Source: Comamonas sp. KCTC 72670
GTDB lineage: Bacteria; Myxococcota; Myxococcia; Myxococcales; Myxococcaceae
Assembly (NCBI GenBank): GCA_014656495.1
Contig: BNCN01000017.1
Span: forward strand, 112,043 to 176,042
Length of the DNA: 64,000 bases
Reading direction: 5' to 3'
The notes beneath the pieces are model-generated. The model saw nothing but the letters and a program-made list of their open reading frames with translations, made no database searches and had not been told where the DNA came from. Below are positions 1-8,894 of the stretch, in pieces. Both the position numbers and the translations under genes were made by a program. Position 1 is the stretch's first letter; each line of letters opens with the position of its first letter.

Positions 1-229
1 CCCGCTGGCCCTTCTCCAGCGCGGGGTAGTGCTGGGGCGGATGGTAGTCGAGCAGCAGGAACGGGCTGGTCCGCTCCTGGGGCAGACCGCCGCTCGGCAC
101 GAGGGTGTGGACGCGGAAGCCGTCACCCACCCAGTGCAGCTCGCCGCCACCATGGACACTCTCCAGGGTGCGGGGGCGGGAAGTGGCTCGAGGCGGAGTA
201 GGAACGCTGACTTGGGTTGTCGTGCTCAT
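1..229 (-). CDS. Pirin-family protein, N-terminal part (runs off the left edge)
   Basis: The reverse strand opens with an ATG at 229 and stays open to the window edge, giving about 76 residues. The translated segment contains GDGFRVHTLVP followed by SPFLLLDYHPP, the typical start of the first cupin domain of pirin-like proteins. Family members are iron-binding cupins with varied roles, including quercetin oxidation, so the substrate cannot be named. The gene lies 59 bases downstream of the LysR regulator on the same strand, so the two may be co-transcribed. The metal-binding histidines and the second cupin lie outside the window. Confidence 0.75.
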   Translation of the reverse strand, partial: MSTTTQVSVPTPPRATSRPRTLESVHGGGELHWVGDGFRVHTLVPSGGLPQERTSPFLLLDYHPPQHYPALEKGQR

Positions 230-288
230 GGCTCAAACCTAAGCGCCGAGCCCCGTCTGTAAATCGCTCCAGGGCGTGATGCTTTTCA

Positions 289-1224
289 TCACGTCGTGTG
301 ATGGTCCGCGCCCCGGAGCGCGAGCTGGCACAGCGAGGTGAGCCGGTTCGAGGCCCACGTCGCCACCGGGCCCAGCGGCGTGCCTTTGCGGCGCACCAGG
401 GCGAGCGGGCGCTGGGGTGGGGGACCTCCCTCCCAGGCCGCCAGTCGCAGCGCCACCAGCCGTCCGGCGGCGAGGTCGTCGTGGACGAGATGCTCGGGCT
501 CGAGGCCCCAGCCAACGCCGCCGACGAGGAGCGAGTGCTTGGTCATCAGGTCCGCGACACGCCAGAGGCGGGTGCTGATGACGCCCCGGTCCGCCGTGCC
601 CGGCTTGCCCGCAGGCAGCCGCTCGCTCAGGACGATTTGGATGGCCGAGGCGAGGTGCGCCTCCGTGAGGACGCCTTTCACCGACGCGAGCGGATGCGAG
701 GGCGCGGCGACGGGAATCATCTTGAGGAGCGCGATGGGGCGCTGCTCCAGGCCGGTGAGGTCCAGGTCCGCGCCGGCGATGCCCAGCGTCGCGCGCCGCT
801 CGCGCACGCGCTCCGTCACCGCGGACATCAGCTCCACCTCCAGCGCCAGCTCCACCCCCGGGTGCGTGCGCGCCAGCTCCCGCACGAAGTCCAGCAGTGC
901 GTCGGTGGGGAACATGGCGTCCACCACCAGCGACAGCTTCGTCTCCTCGCCGCTCTTGAGCCGGCCCACCACTGACTGGAACGAGGCGATGTCCTCGTGG
1001 AGCCGCTGCGCCGCCGCGACGACGGCTTCTCCCTTCGCCGTCAGCCGCGGGACGCGCCCGCTCCGGTCGAAGAGCCGCAGGCCGAGCTGCTTCTCCAGTC
1101 GCTGCATGGCCTGACTGACGGCGGGCTGCCCCTGGCCGAGCTTCCGGGCCGCAGCGGAGAAGCTGCCCTCCTCCGCCACCGCGCGGAGCGTGCGGAGCTG
1201 GTCGATGGTGACGCTTTCGAGCAC
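289..1224 (-). CDS. LysR-family transcriptional regulator
   Basis: This 311-residue protein has normal LysR length. Residues about 6-65 form the winged helix-turn-helix, with FSAAARKLGQGQPAVSQA as the recognition region and LRLFDRSGR as the wing. The rest resembles a periplasmic-binding-like effector domain. It starts with GTG at 1224 and has no strong ribosome binding site, so the start is provisional. It precedes a pirin-family gene on the same strand. LysR genes usually sit opposite their targets, but here the probable target lies downstream in the same direction. The inducer is unknown. Confidence 0.85.
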   Translation of the reverse strand: MLESVTIDQLRTLRAVAEEGSFSAAARKLGQGQPAVSQAMQRLEKQLGLRLFDRSGRVPRLTAKGEAVVAAAQRLHEDIASFQSVVGRLKSGEETKLSLVVDAMFPTDALLDFVRELARTHPGVELALEVELMSAVTERVRERRATLGIAGADLDLTGLEQRPIALLKMIPVAAPSHPLASVKGVLTEAHLASAIQIVLSERLPAGKPGTADRGVISTRLWRVADLMTKHSLLVGGVGWGLEPEHLVHDDLAAGRLVALRLAAWEGGPPPQRPLALVRRKGTPLGPVATWASNRLTSLCQLALRGADHHTT

Positions 1225-1366
1225 CGCGCGACTGCATCACATCGACGGCGATGATGCACGCGCCCTTCCTTGTGCTCTTCGGTAGAGGATGGCGAGCGCC
1301 TCTTCTCAGGGGTTTCAACGCGAAGCCGAACGAGAATGCCCGGCATGCCACGCCCCCGAAAACATC

Positions 1367-1727
1367 ATGCGTCATGGCGATGACAACCCAGACCAGGACC
1401 CCTGGGGCAATAGAAGACCCGCGCCAGAGAAGGTTGAAGTCATTCCCCATGATGCTGGATGGCCCGTGCGCTACGCGGAGCTTGCCGTGGCCATCCGGGG
1501 GGATGGGCGCATCGGCCATGCAGGTCGAGCATGTCGGGTCGACCGCAATGCAGGGCCTTTCCGCCAAACCCGTCATCGACATCGACCTCGCTGTCTCCGA
1601 CCCCACGCGCGAGGACGACTATGTGCCTGCCCTCGCAAGCCTGGGCTACGACCTCATCGTTCGCGAGCCGTCCTGGCATCAGCACCGCTGCATGCGGCTC
1701 GCCGCGCCGGGCGTGAACCTGCGTTAG
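1367..1727 (+). pseudogene. GrpB-family (UPF0157) protein, frameshifted and truncated
   Basis: One frame encodes EKVEVIPHDAGWPVRYAEL, typical of the start of GrpB-family nucleotidyltransferase-like proteins. The next frame continues with VEHVGSTAMQGLSAKPVIDID and then ASLGYDL, the core of the same family. The frame switch lies near the run of six G at about 1497-1502 and is consistent with one extra base. The second frame stops at 1727 just after the GVNL motif, where intact members continue for several dozen residues. The gene is therefore broken twice. GrpB-family function is poorly known. A sequencing error could explain the frameshift but not the lost C-terminus. Confidence 0.65.
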
Positions 1728-1865
1728 TCAGTCCTGGGTGCGGTAGATGATGATACAGTAGACCTTCAAGGTCCCCATGGTCTCTTAGGACCATCGAGAT
1801 TGTCAGACTCGGCTGCTATGTGCCCCCCTGCCTGCCGATGTGCTGGCGGCTGACCCGGGGGCTAC

Positions 1866-3188
1866 ATGAGAGCTTTACGAATTGCTGCACTGTTAATGCT
1901 TGCGAGCGGGTGCGCGTCGACCCGTGTCGTGCATCTGCGCACTGGGGGCGGAGCGCCGATCGCCTTTACCCCAGTTGAGTCCGACCCTGTCGAGATAGGC
2001 AAGGACGAGTTCACGCGCGCTGTCGCGCAGCTCGTGCTCGACATGAGGCTCGACGTCGTCTTCAGGGAGGTTGAGGAGGACGGTCGCCACTCGTTGCTTG
2101 CCTCATCCGGGGGGCTCGTTGACGGCGCGCAAGGCAGTTCGGCCCCCTCGGCATACGAGCGCATCTGCCAGCGGCAGGACGAGCCCCATAGCTGCCTGAG
2201 TATGCTTGCCGGTGGGTTCTCGCTGGGCCCCTCTGAACGGCGAATGCTAGCGCTCTACTTCGCACTCGACACCGTGTGGGTCGGCGTCGAGGACGCGATT
2301 CGGGACATGGTGAACCCTGCCGCCCTTCGGGCGATGGTCACGACGATAATCGGAACGGCCCTTGTCATGCTGGTCGCGCCTGAGCCCATTACGAAGGTCA
2401 TCGCGATTGCCCTTACGGCCTCGTTGATTGCCTACCTTGGGACCGGGCCGGTGTGGAATCTCGGGCAGGGGTTTCTGCGTCTGCTCCACGAGTCCCGGGA
2501 CGCGGTGGGCTTCGCGGACCTGGCGCGGGCTGGGCATCGCTTCGGGAAGGTGCTGGGGGACAACGGGGCCCGCGTCCTGGTGATCGTCGCGCTGGCCGCG
2601 CTGGGCGGGAAGAGCGCGATGGCGGCACAGGGACCGAAGATGCCGGGCTTTGCCCAGGCTGCTTCCCGGGCGCAGCTTGAGGGGGGCTTCCAGCTATCGG
2701 GCGCGCTGGCAGGAGAGGTTCAGGCGATCTCGATTTCGTCGGCTGGGGTGCTGAACGTGACGCTCGCACCGACAGCGGTTGCCGCAGTCGCGATGGGCGC
2801 AGGCGAAGGCGCTGGGGCTGTGGTGGGCGCTGTTGGAGGCATCCAGGGCGACCCCGACGGCAAAGTGCATCACATCTGCACTGATAAGAACACTGTTTCC
2901 GATGCGACTGGTGGGCCGTGGACTCCGCTCTTTCAGGACGTTTTCAACCGAGCTAGGATGAGTCTCAATGACAACGCGAATCTCGTGCGAATCAGAGGGC
3001 ACAAGGGACCTCATCCTCAGAAGTACCACGAAGAGGTGCTTGCTCGGATTGACAATGCTACCCGTGGATGCCGGAGCGTCGAGAAGTGTCGAGCTGCGCT
3101 CGTTGGGGCGTTAGAAAAGATTGCTAGAGACCTGATGGCTCCAAGCTCCAAACTGAGACGGCTGATTACCCATGGCGCCGAGAACTAA
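1866..3188 (+). CDS. sitA: SitA-family polymorphic lipoprotein toxin with C-terminal AHH-type nuclease domain
   Basis: The 440-residue product starts with a lipoprotein signal peptide (lipobox LASGC, Cys16), followed by a long conserved region with hydrophobic helices at about 160-195 and 235-250. The C-terminal 100 residues contain WTPLFQDVF, GHKGPHP and the spaced histidines of an AHH-type HNH nuclease. The N-terminal part resembles the myxobacterial SitA5 paralogue family. Known SitA proteins are lipoprotein toxins passed between siblings by TraA-dependent outer-membrane exchange, and they poison cells lacking the matching SitI. The gene is followed three bases later by an immunity-type gene, the expected arrangement. 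Family assignment is strong; nuclease activity is inferred from the motif. Confidence 0.8.
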   Translation: MRALRIAALLMLASGCASTRVVHLRTGGGAPIAFTPVESDPVEIGKDEFTRAVAQLVLDMRLDVVFREVEEDGRHSLLASSGGLVDGAQGSSAPSAYERICQRQDEPHSCLSMLAGGFSLGPSERRMLALYFALDTVWVGVEDAIRDMVNPAALRAMVTTIIGTALVMLVAPEPITKVIAIALTASLIAYLGTGPVWNLGQGFLRLLHESRDAVGFADLARAGHRFGKVLGDNGARVLVIVALAALGGKSAMAAQGPKMPGFAQAASRAQLEGGFQLSGALAGEVQAISISSAGVLNVTLAPTAVAAVAMGAGEGAGAVVGAVGGIQGDPDGKVHHICTDKNTVSDATGGPWTPLFQDVFNRARMSLNDNANLVRIRGHKGPHPQKYHEEVLARIDNATRGCRSVEKCRAALVGALEKIARDLMAPSSKLRRLITHGAEN

Positions 3189-3191
3189 GCT

Positions 3192-3761
3192 GTGAACCGA
3201 CGCTTCTTTAATTTGCAGATCGACGTCTCTGTCCCAGGGCGTTGGTATTTTTCGGACCCAACAAACAGCGTGGGTGATGAGATTGAGGATATTTGGCAGT
3301 TTACTGAAGGGGTTGCTGTAGACTTGCGCGAGAGGCTGCGTATCCCGGTGTCCCGTGCTGGAAACGCGTTGGATTTCACTACAGCGGGGGCAGGCCGGAC
3401 GCCCATCGTCAGTGCTCGAATTGCCTCTATATTTCGTGAAATGGCACCTCTCGATGTGCAGCTCTTCTCCGTGGATGTCGAGGGAGAGTCGAAGTCATAC
3501 TTTTTGCTCAATGTGTGTCGAACGATTCGCTGCATTGATGATGCTGCATGCGAGGAGGTTCAAATTCGAACCGCAGATGAGTACACGGAACGCGTAGGCG
3601 AATATCAATCGGTCATGGGGCTTCGGATTGACAAGTCAAAGGTGGGGGATGCGCGTGTGTTCCGGACGTGGGGATGGCACTCGCCGATCATCGTTGACGA
3701 AGAGATCAAGGATGCCCTCGAAGCGAACGGCATCTTCGGCGGCAAGTTCGAGGAGGTCTGA
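3192..3761 (+). CDS. Imm11-family immunity protein, presumed partner of the SitA toxin
   Basis: This 189-residue cytoplasmic-type protein starts with GTG only three bases after the toxin stop. It has the usual imm11/DUF1629-like pattern: a VPGRWYFSDP opening, a central LDFTTAGAG segment, RCIDDAACEEVQ, and a C-terminal KVGDARVFRTWGW segment. Proteins of this family lie downstream of AHH-type toxins in many myxobacterial genomes. By position it should neutralise the upstream nuclease, acting as a SitI-type protein. Base composition is lower in GC than in most neighbours, as is common for exchanged toxin-immunity cassettes. Specific binding to this toxin is inferred, not seen. Confidence 0.75.
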   Translation: MNRRFFNLQIDVSVPGRWYFSDPTNSVGDEIEDIWQFTEGVAVDLRERLRIPVSRAGNALDFTTAGAGRTPIVSARIASIFREMAPLDVQLFSVDVEGESKSYFLLNVCRTIRCIDDAACEEVQIRTADEYTERVGEYQSVMGLRIDKSKVGDARVFRTWGWHSPIIVDEEIKDALEANGIFGGKFEEV

Positions 3762-3904
3762 ACCGGTCAAGTTCCGAATCATGTGTAGTGGGTTCGGAGG
3801 GGGGGCGGGGGGAGGCTCCTTGGTGGCATCCTGCAGCGGCGGTGTCTGGGGTTGATTTCAGCAGGGACATGTCGGGGTAGCGACGTTCATCCCAACCGCC
3901 GGTG

Positions 3905-4262
3905 ACTTCAAGTGCGGCGGCGATGACGAGCCGCACGTCCTTCAGCCCTCGCTCCAGCAACTGGCGCAGCAAGTCCAACCAGGAGTCCGCCGACTCGCTG
4001 CCGCCCAGAGTTACACCAACTCCCGTACCTCTCCCTCCAGCAGGGCCTCCAGCGTCATCCGAATGGCGCCTTGGAACAGCGCCCGCAGGTCCGCCTGCAC
4101 CTCTTCGTGCGCGGGGGATTCGAACTCGGTATCGCCCACGTCAGGGATCTCCTCGACTCCCCTGCCAGGGGGAGACCGTCTCGGTGGGCTTCACCGAGGA
4201 GCTTCCCTCTTTCACCCTCGTCCCTCCTCACCATCTACACACTTATAGGGACACGCCCCTTA
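3905..4262 (-). mobile_element. Remnant of an IS256/Mutator-type insertion sequence
   Basis: Read on the reverse strand, about 4175-4020 encodes an N-terminal transposase segment including GAIRMTLEALLEGEVREL, ending in a stop. About 4000-3910 encodes WLDLLRQLLERGLKDVRLVI, which resembles the central region of IS256 transposases. The catalytic DDE core and the C-terminus are missing and there is an internal deletion. The sequence near 4230-4262, upstream of the transposase start, resembles the terminal region of such elements, but I could not find the opposite inverted repeat. It is not functional. Confidence 0.55.
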
Positions 4263-4317
4263 AGCTAGACATACCTGCCAAGAGTGACGTGAAGCCCGTC
4301 CAGCCCGCGCTCACCGC

Positions 4318-5724
4318 TCAGCCATACAGCTCGCTCAGGGGCCCCGGCGCGATGCGCGTGCTGCCCTCCTGCCCGAAGGTGTTGAAGTCCGCGTCTCCGA
4401 ACGCGTGGCCGAGCGTGTTGAACAGGTTGGAGACCTGCCGGTTCCGGGCCGCGTCGTACTTGGGGTACACGACCGTGCGCCCATCGGTCCTCAGGCCCAG
4501 CGCGTTGCCGCCCACCACGAGCTTCGGCCACTCCCGCGAGGTCGAGTGGTGCTGCTCGCCGTTGTCGGACATGAAGACGATCGCCGTGTGGTCCAACATC
4601 GAGCCGCTCGTGCCGACCTCGGGCGTGGCGGCCAGCGTCCGCGCCAGGTTCGCCACCAACTGCACGTGACGGCGGGTGACCTCGGCGACGCGATCCCAGT
4701 TCTGCCCCGCGTCCAGACCGTGCTGCAGGCTGTGTCGCGGGATGTCGGTCACGTCCGGACCGTAGGCCACGTCGAAGCCCGAGGTCCCCGTCGCCAGCAC
4801 CACCGTGTTCGTCAGCCCGCCCAGGAGGGCCGCGGTGGCGATCTGGAACTGGGCTTCGAACCACTTCAGCGAGTCGGGCGGTGAGCCCGCGCCGGTGATG
4901 AGCGGGTTGTCCCTCGGCGCCGGTGGCAGGTAGGGCCGCACGCGGTTCGCCATGCCTTCGAGCTGGTCCTCCCGCGTGCGCAGCGACTCGAGCGAGGCGA
5001 CATAGCGCTCCAGCTTCAGCCGCTCGTTGGAGTTGCCGCTGAACTCCGCCAATGCCTTCCGCGAGTCGGCCAGCGCGAAGTCGAAGAGCATCTTGCGATC
5101 GCGGCCGTTCGTCGAGCCGCCGAGCAGCGAGCCGAAGGTGCTGTCGAACGCGAGCGACGGGTTGACGATGATGCCCGCGGGCTTGCGGGGCCCGAGCGCG
5201 CAGGTCTCGTACACGATGGACACGCGCGCGGAGCTGGTGCCCAGGCGCAGCACGTCGAACGGTGCACCCCGGCGCAGGCGAGGTGCGACCACCGCGTCGA
5301 AGGTCGCGCCCGCGCCGTTCACCGCGCAGCTCAGTCCGCCCGTCCCGCTGGAGTGCCCGCCGCCCGCGATGAGGTTCGAGAGCCCCAGCAGCACGGCGGA
5401 GCGGTTCACCAGGTCGATGTTGCCGGAGGACGCCGCCAGCGGCCCGAGACTCACCGCGCTGGCGAGGTTGTCGCCCTCGCGCACCAGCGGCGTGTCCTTG
5501 TACGCATCCCAGAAGATGCGGTCGGAGGTGTTGGCGCGCCCCCCGAGCGCCGCGCGGGTGCCCGTGCTCAGGAGCGCGCGCGGGTAGACGCCGTTGCACT
5601 CGAGGACCAGCACCAGTCGCGCCGGCAACGCTGACGGCTGGGCGTAGACGTCGCGGAAGTAGGGCGCGAAGAGGCCGGCGGCCATGCCCTGCAGGACGGT
5701 TCGTCGCGAGAACATGGCAGTCAC
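4318..5724 (-). CDS. DUF1552-family secreted protein
   Basis: The 468-residue protein begins with a twin-arginine-like leader (SRRTVLQGMAAGLFAPY), typical of DUF1552 proteins exported in folded form. The remainder follows the family pattern, with an alkaline-phosphatase-like organisation including a late D-H-T segment (MLDHTAIVFMSDNGEQHH) that could bind metal. Its start overlaps the stop of the DUF1592 gene by four bases (ATGA), so the two are translationally coupled. Pairing of DUF1552 with DUF1592/DUF1588 cytochrome-like proteins is recurrent in myxobacteria and planctomycetes, but the reaction is not established. The likely location is the periplasm or cell surface. Confidence 0.8.
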   Translation of the reverse strand: MTAMFSRRTVLQGMAAGLFAPYFRDVYAQPSALPARLVLVLECNGVYPRALLSTGTRAALGGRANTSDRIFWDAYKDTPLVREGDNLASAVSLGPLAASSGNIDLVNRSAVLLGLSNLIAGGGHSSGTGGLSCAVNGAGATFDAVVAPRLRRGAPFDVLRLGTSSARVSIVYETCALGPRKPAGIIVNPSLAFDSTFGSLLGGSTNGRDRKMLFDFALADSRKALAEFSGNSNERLKLERYVASLESLRTREDQLEGMANRVRPYLPPAPRDNPLITGAGSPPDSLKWFEAQFQIATAALLGGLTNTVVLATGTSGFDVAYGPDVTDIPRHSLQHGLDAGQNWDRVAEVTRRHVQLVANLARTLAATPEVGTSGSMLDHTAIVFMSDNGEQHHSTSREWPKLVVGGNALGLRTDGRTVVYPKYDAARNRQVSNLFNTLGHAFGDADFNTFGQEGSTRIAPGPLSELYG

Positions 5725-8048
5725 TCTCCAGCCTGCGGCACACGCCGCGTCTTCCAGGTGTCGCTGGTCATCAGCGTGGTCAGCATCTTGGAGAACGAGC
5801 CGTTGTTCTCATCATAGGCCCGCTCCATCTGCGTCAGCGTACAGGCGTCGCTCGGGTTCTCCGGGCGGCCCATGAAGTAGCGGAAGGCCTGTCGCATGAA
5901 GCAGCGCTTCACGTGCCGCGAGGTCGCCAGGCGCTCGCTCAACTCCACCGCGTCGCGCACCGGGCCGTTCAGTCCGGGCTCCGGCATCGACGTGAGCGTC
6001 GAGCTTCCGTCCGGCGTGGTCCAGCCTCCGCTGGGCGAGCGATCGCGCGCGCGCAGGAAGCCCGCGTGGTTGTAGATCTCGAAGGGCAGGCCGAGCGGCT
6101 CCATCAGGCGGTGACAGCCCTGGCACTGCGACCCGGCCGTCGCCTCCTCCAGGCGGCGGCGCGCGTTCTTGTCGGCGGCGTGAGCGCCGACCTGGGCTGC
6201 CACCTGGACGCTGCTGAGCGGCGGGACGAAGCCGCACAGGAGGTTCTCGCGCACCCACTTACCGCGGTGGACGATGGACGGGTCGTCCTCGAAGTTGCCG
6301 CCGTGCGCGGCCAGCCACACCGGGTGGGTCAGCACGCCCGCGCGCTCGTTGGCAGGCAACGTCTTCCAGCGGCCCTCGACGGTCGCCGGGAGAACCTCGC
6401 TGACGTTGTAGGGGTGCGAGAGGCCCCTGTGCGAGTCGTACGCCGCCTGCTGCATGGAGGGCACGTAGAAGGTGCGCGTGGTGAGGAGGTTCGCCAGCAC
6501 GTCCCGGTCCTCGACGACCACCCGCGCGATCAAATCGTCGAACTGCTGGATGAAGGTCGGCTCCAGCGGATGGAAGTTGGTGAGCAGGTTGTCGTACGAG
6601 ACCGCGCTGATGTAGCCGAGCCCCTCGAGTTCGAAGCGCGAGGTCGCCGCCGGGGACTCCTTGAACACCGCGGCCACGTGCGCGTAGCCGAGCCACTCAC
6701 GGAAGAAGCCCGCCACGCCGTCACCGAGCCAGTACTGCCCGCGCTTGGAGCGCTGCGTCTCGTTGTAGTCCTGCACCAGGTCGAAGCGCGGTGTCCCGTT
6801 CTGGTGGGCGTCGACGCCGCCCAGGTACTTCTGTATCAGGGCGGTGGTCGTCGCATCCTGCTTGAGCGAGCCCTCCTTCGCGGCGGTCGCCACGTCCGCC
6901 AGATGCCCCTCGAGGGGCGCGGAGTAGTACGGCCACACGAAGCTCGGCGTCGCCGAGGGCGCGCGCCCCGCCAGCGCGTAGGTGAGCTGCGAGCCCAGCT
7001 CGAGGCTGGTCAGCTCCACGCGGCCGTCGGCCGGCTCGGCGCCCAGCTCGCGGCGGAACAGGGCGCCGGTCATCATCCACGCGGCGTTGGAGATCCGCGT
7101 GATGGAGTCCGCGCGGTTTCGCGCGGAGTGGCTCGGCTCCTGCGCGATGACCGTGGTCGCGAAGTCGGTGAGGCGCGTGAGCTCATCCTCGGTGGGGGGG
7201 CGGAAGAAGACGCCGAACTCCAGCATCTGGCCCAGGTGGAAGCGCTTGCAGGTGTCGCTGGGGTTCGCGTCGTTGAACATGCAGCCGAAGCGCCTGTCGG
7301 TGAAGACACGCTCCATCCGGTTGCCATCCGGGTAGTTCATCGTCCACGGCGAGGCGGCCGCGCCGACCACCGGCAGGAAGAGCTCCACCGTGGCCTCGTC
7401 CAGCGTCTCGTCCGTGGCCCAGGAGCTGTATTGCTCGATGGCGCTGGGGTCGAGCGGGTTGTCGTAGAAGCTGAACCCAGTCCAGCTGCGCTCGACCGAG
7501 CCACCGACGTTGCGGGTGAACTCACGCCGGTTCAAGCGGCGGATGCGCGTCGGCGCATCCGAGCGCACGCCTTCGGTGCAGCTGAAGAGCGCGGACTGGT
7601 CGAGCAGGTTGGGCTCGGGCACGACGGTCACGGACGGGCCGCCCGTGCCATGGCAGAGGGGCATCCCCTCTCCAATCCAGGTCTCGAGCGCCGTGAGCTC
7701 GGCTTCGCTCGCGCGCGCATGCGAGGCCGGCGGCATCGGGGCCGCGTCGTCGCGCATGCGGATGAGCGCGCGCTGGGCGTTGCTGTGCGTCCCATCCCTC
7801 ACCGAGCTCACCCGCATGTCATGCAGGTTGCGCAGCGGCATGGTCGCCCCCTGCGTCGGCATCGCGCCGTGACAGCTGGCGCAGCGCTCGGTGAGCACCG
7901 TCTGCACCACGCACGCGGCGCTCAGGTTCTCGCCGGGCCCACCGTCCTCCCCTGGGTTGTCAGGGCCGCCGTCGTTGGTGTTTGGCTCGAGGGTGCCCTT
8001 GCACGCGACGAGGCTCAACAGTCCGGCCAGCAGGAGGACGCGTTTCAT
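5721..8048 (-). CDS. DUF1592/DUF1588 cytochrome-c-like lipoprotein
   Basis: The 775-residue protein has a lipoprotein signal (LSLVAC, Cys16) and a Gly/Asp-rich linker. A haem-binding CASCH motif lies at residues 56-60. The body carries the DUF1587/1592/1595-type segments, and a second CQGCH motif with RLMEPLGLPFE marks DUF1588. The C-terminus, with FRYFMGRPENP and FSKMLTTLMTSDTW, is typical of DUF1585. It is probably an envelope redox protein with one or two c-type haems working with the coupled DUF1552 protein. The substrate is unknown. Length and domain order fit the family. Confidence 0.8.
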   Translation of the reverse strand: MKRVLLLAGLLSLVACKGTLEPNTNDGGPDNPGEDGGPGENLSAACVVQTVLTERCASCHGAMPTQGATMPLRNLHDMRVSSVRDGTHSNAQRALIRMRDDAAPMPPASHARASEAELTALETWIGEGMPLCHGTGGPSVTVVPEPNLLDQSALFSCTEGVRSDAPTRIRRLNRREFTRNVGGSVERSWTGFSFYDNPLDPSAIEQYSSWATDETLDEATVELFLPVVGAAASPWTMNYPDGNRMERVFTDRRFGCMFNDANPSDTCKRFHLGQMLEFGVFFRPPTEDELTRLTDFATTVIAQEPSHSARNRADSITRISNAAWMMTGALFRRELGAEPADGRVELTSLELGSQLTYALAGRAPSATPSFVWPYYSAPLEGHLADVATAAKEGSLKQDATTTALIQKYLGGVDAHQNGTPRFDLVQDYNETQRSKRGQYWLGDGVAGFFREWLGYAHVAAVFKESPAATSRFELEGLGYISAVSYDNLLTNFHPLEPTFIQQFDDLIARVVVEDRDVLANLLTTRTFYVPSMQQAAYDSHRGLSHPYNVSEVLPATVEGRWKTLPANERAGVLTHPVWLAAHGGNFEDDPSIVHRGKWVRENLLCGFVPPLSSVQVAAQVGAHAADKNARRRLEEATAGSQCQGCHRLMEPLGLPFEIYNHAGFLRARDRSPSGGWTTPDGSSTLTSMPEPGLNGPVRDAVELSERLATSRHVKRCFMRQAFRYFMGRPENPSDACTLTQMERAYDENNGSFSKMLTTLMTSDTWKTRRVPQAGE

Positions 8049-8545
8049 TCGGCAAGACTGGCACGGACGGCAGGTGGGATAGAAATCATTCCCTGCGAAA
8101 CGGGCTCAGCCTTGCCTGGGCACCCGGTGGTGGCGCGCAGGTGCGGCGTGTCCCCCAGGGGAACTCGAGCCCCCTGTCCACCGGCCGGAAGCACCACGCG
8201 GCCTCGCAGGGCCATGCGGAGGCCGATGAGCACGCGCATCTCCACGTGAAACCAGCCGACGTTGCGAGCGAGGGCGGTCCCGTCCTCCCTGGAGCCTGGA
8301 GTGACACCGCGCCGGATGGCGATCGGTTCCTGGCAGCCCGAAACGAACCCCACGATGCCCTGCATGAACCCGATGAACCCCACCGTGGCGCGCGGGGAGG
8401 GTTTCTCTCCCAACGTGACGGTGTGGCAGCCTTCACACGAGCAGGTGCCGCAGCGGCTGCACGTCCCCGCCGAGGGAGGTTCGAGGTGAAGGGGGCACCG
8501 CGCGACCGTCGCGTCAATCTCCGTGCGCTGACACGCCCGGGCGCG
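8045..8545 (-). pseudogene. Degenerate B-box-like zinc-ribbon plus DUF4190-like membrane protein
   Basis: A reverse-strand frame open from 8545 encodes CPLHLEPPSAGTCSRCG followed by CSCEGC, a zinc-ribbon seen at the start of many myxobacterial membrane proteins. It continues with a hydrophobic segment (TVGFIGFMQGIVGFVSG) and ALARNVGWFHVEMRVLIGL, which resembles the DUF4190 repeat. A stop lies directly upstream at 8548-8546, and no ATG or GTG precedes the zinc ribbon, so the start is lost. The tail beyond about 8200 no longer looks like the family. The frame stops in a four-base overlap with the DUF1592 start, which may be coincidence. It could be translated from TTG at 8413, but without the zinc ribbon. 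Confidence 0.4.
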
Positions 8546-8894
8546 TCACGTCGACGCCACGGTCTCTTCAGTCGGCGCAGAGGGACGTCCTCACGTTGGA
8601 AGAGGGCGTGACCCGGCCGCTCTTGCTCACCGTCCCATTCCAGAGACAGGCCTTGCGGCGGGCCTCCTCACTCTGCACGCATCGACAGTTCACCGGGTGG
8701 AGCGGTTCTCAGTCCTCCTGCGTTGAAGAGTTACATCCCGCAACGACATATGGGGCAAGGAGGGACTTGGTCAGGCAGGGGTATGACAGTCATTTCTCCC
8801 TGGCCTGGCGCGCTCTGGTTGGTTGTTTGATATGGTGTTGTGTGCTGGCGCTCGCAATTCCATGCGAGCACAGCCTCCTGAAGGGAGAATCCAC
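8546..8894. other. Gene-free stretch upstream of the Ig-like lipoprotein
   Basis: No reading frame here has convincing coding character. The segment separates the reverse-strand degenerate zinc-ribbon frame from the forward lipoprotein gene and probably holds the latter's promoter. The last bases carry GGGAG about eight bases before the ATG at 8895. I could not identify a -35/-10 pair with confidence. Confidence 0.4.
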
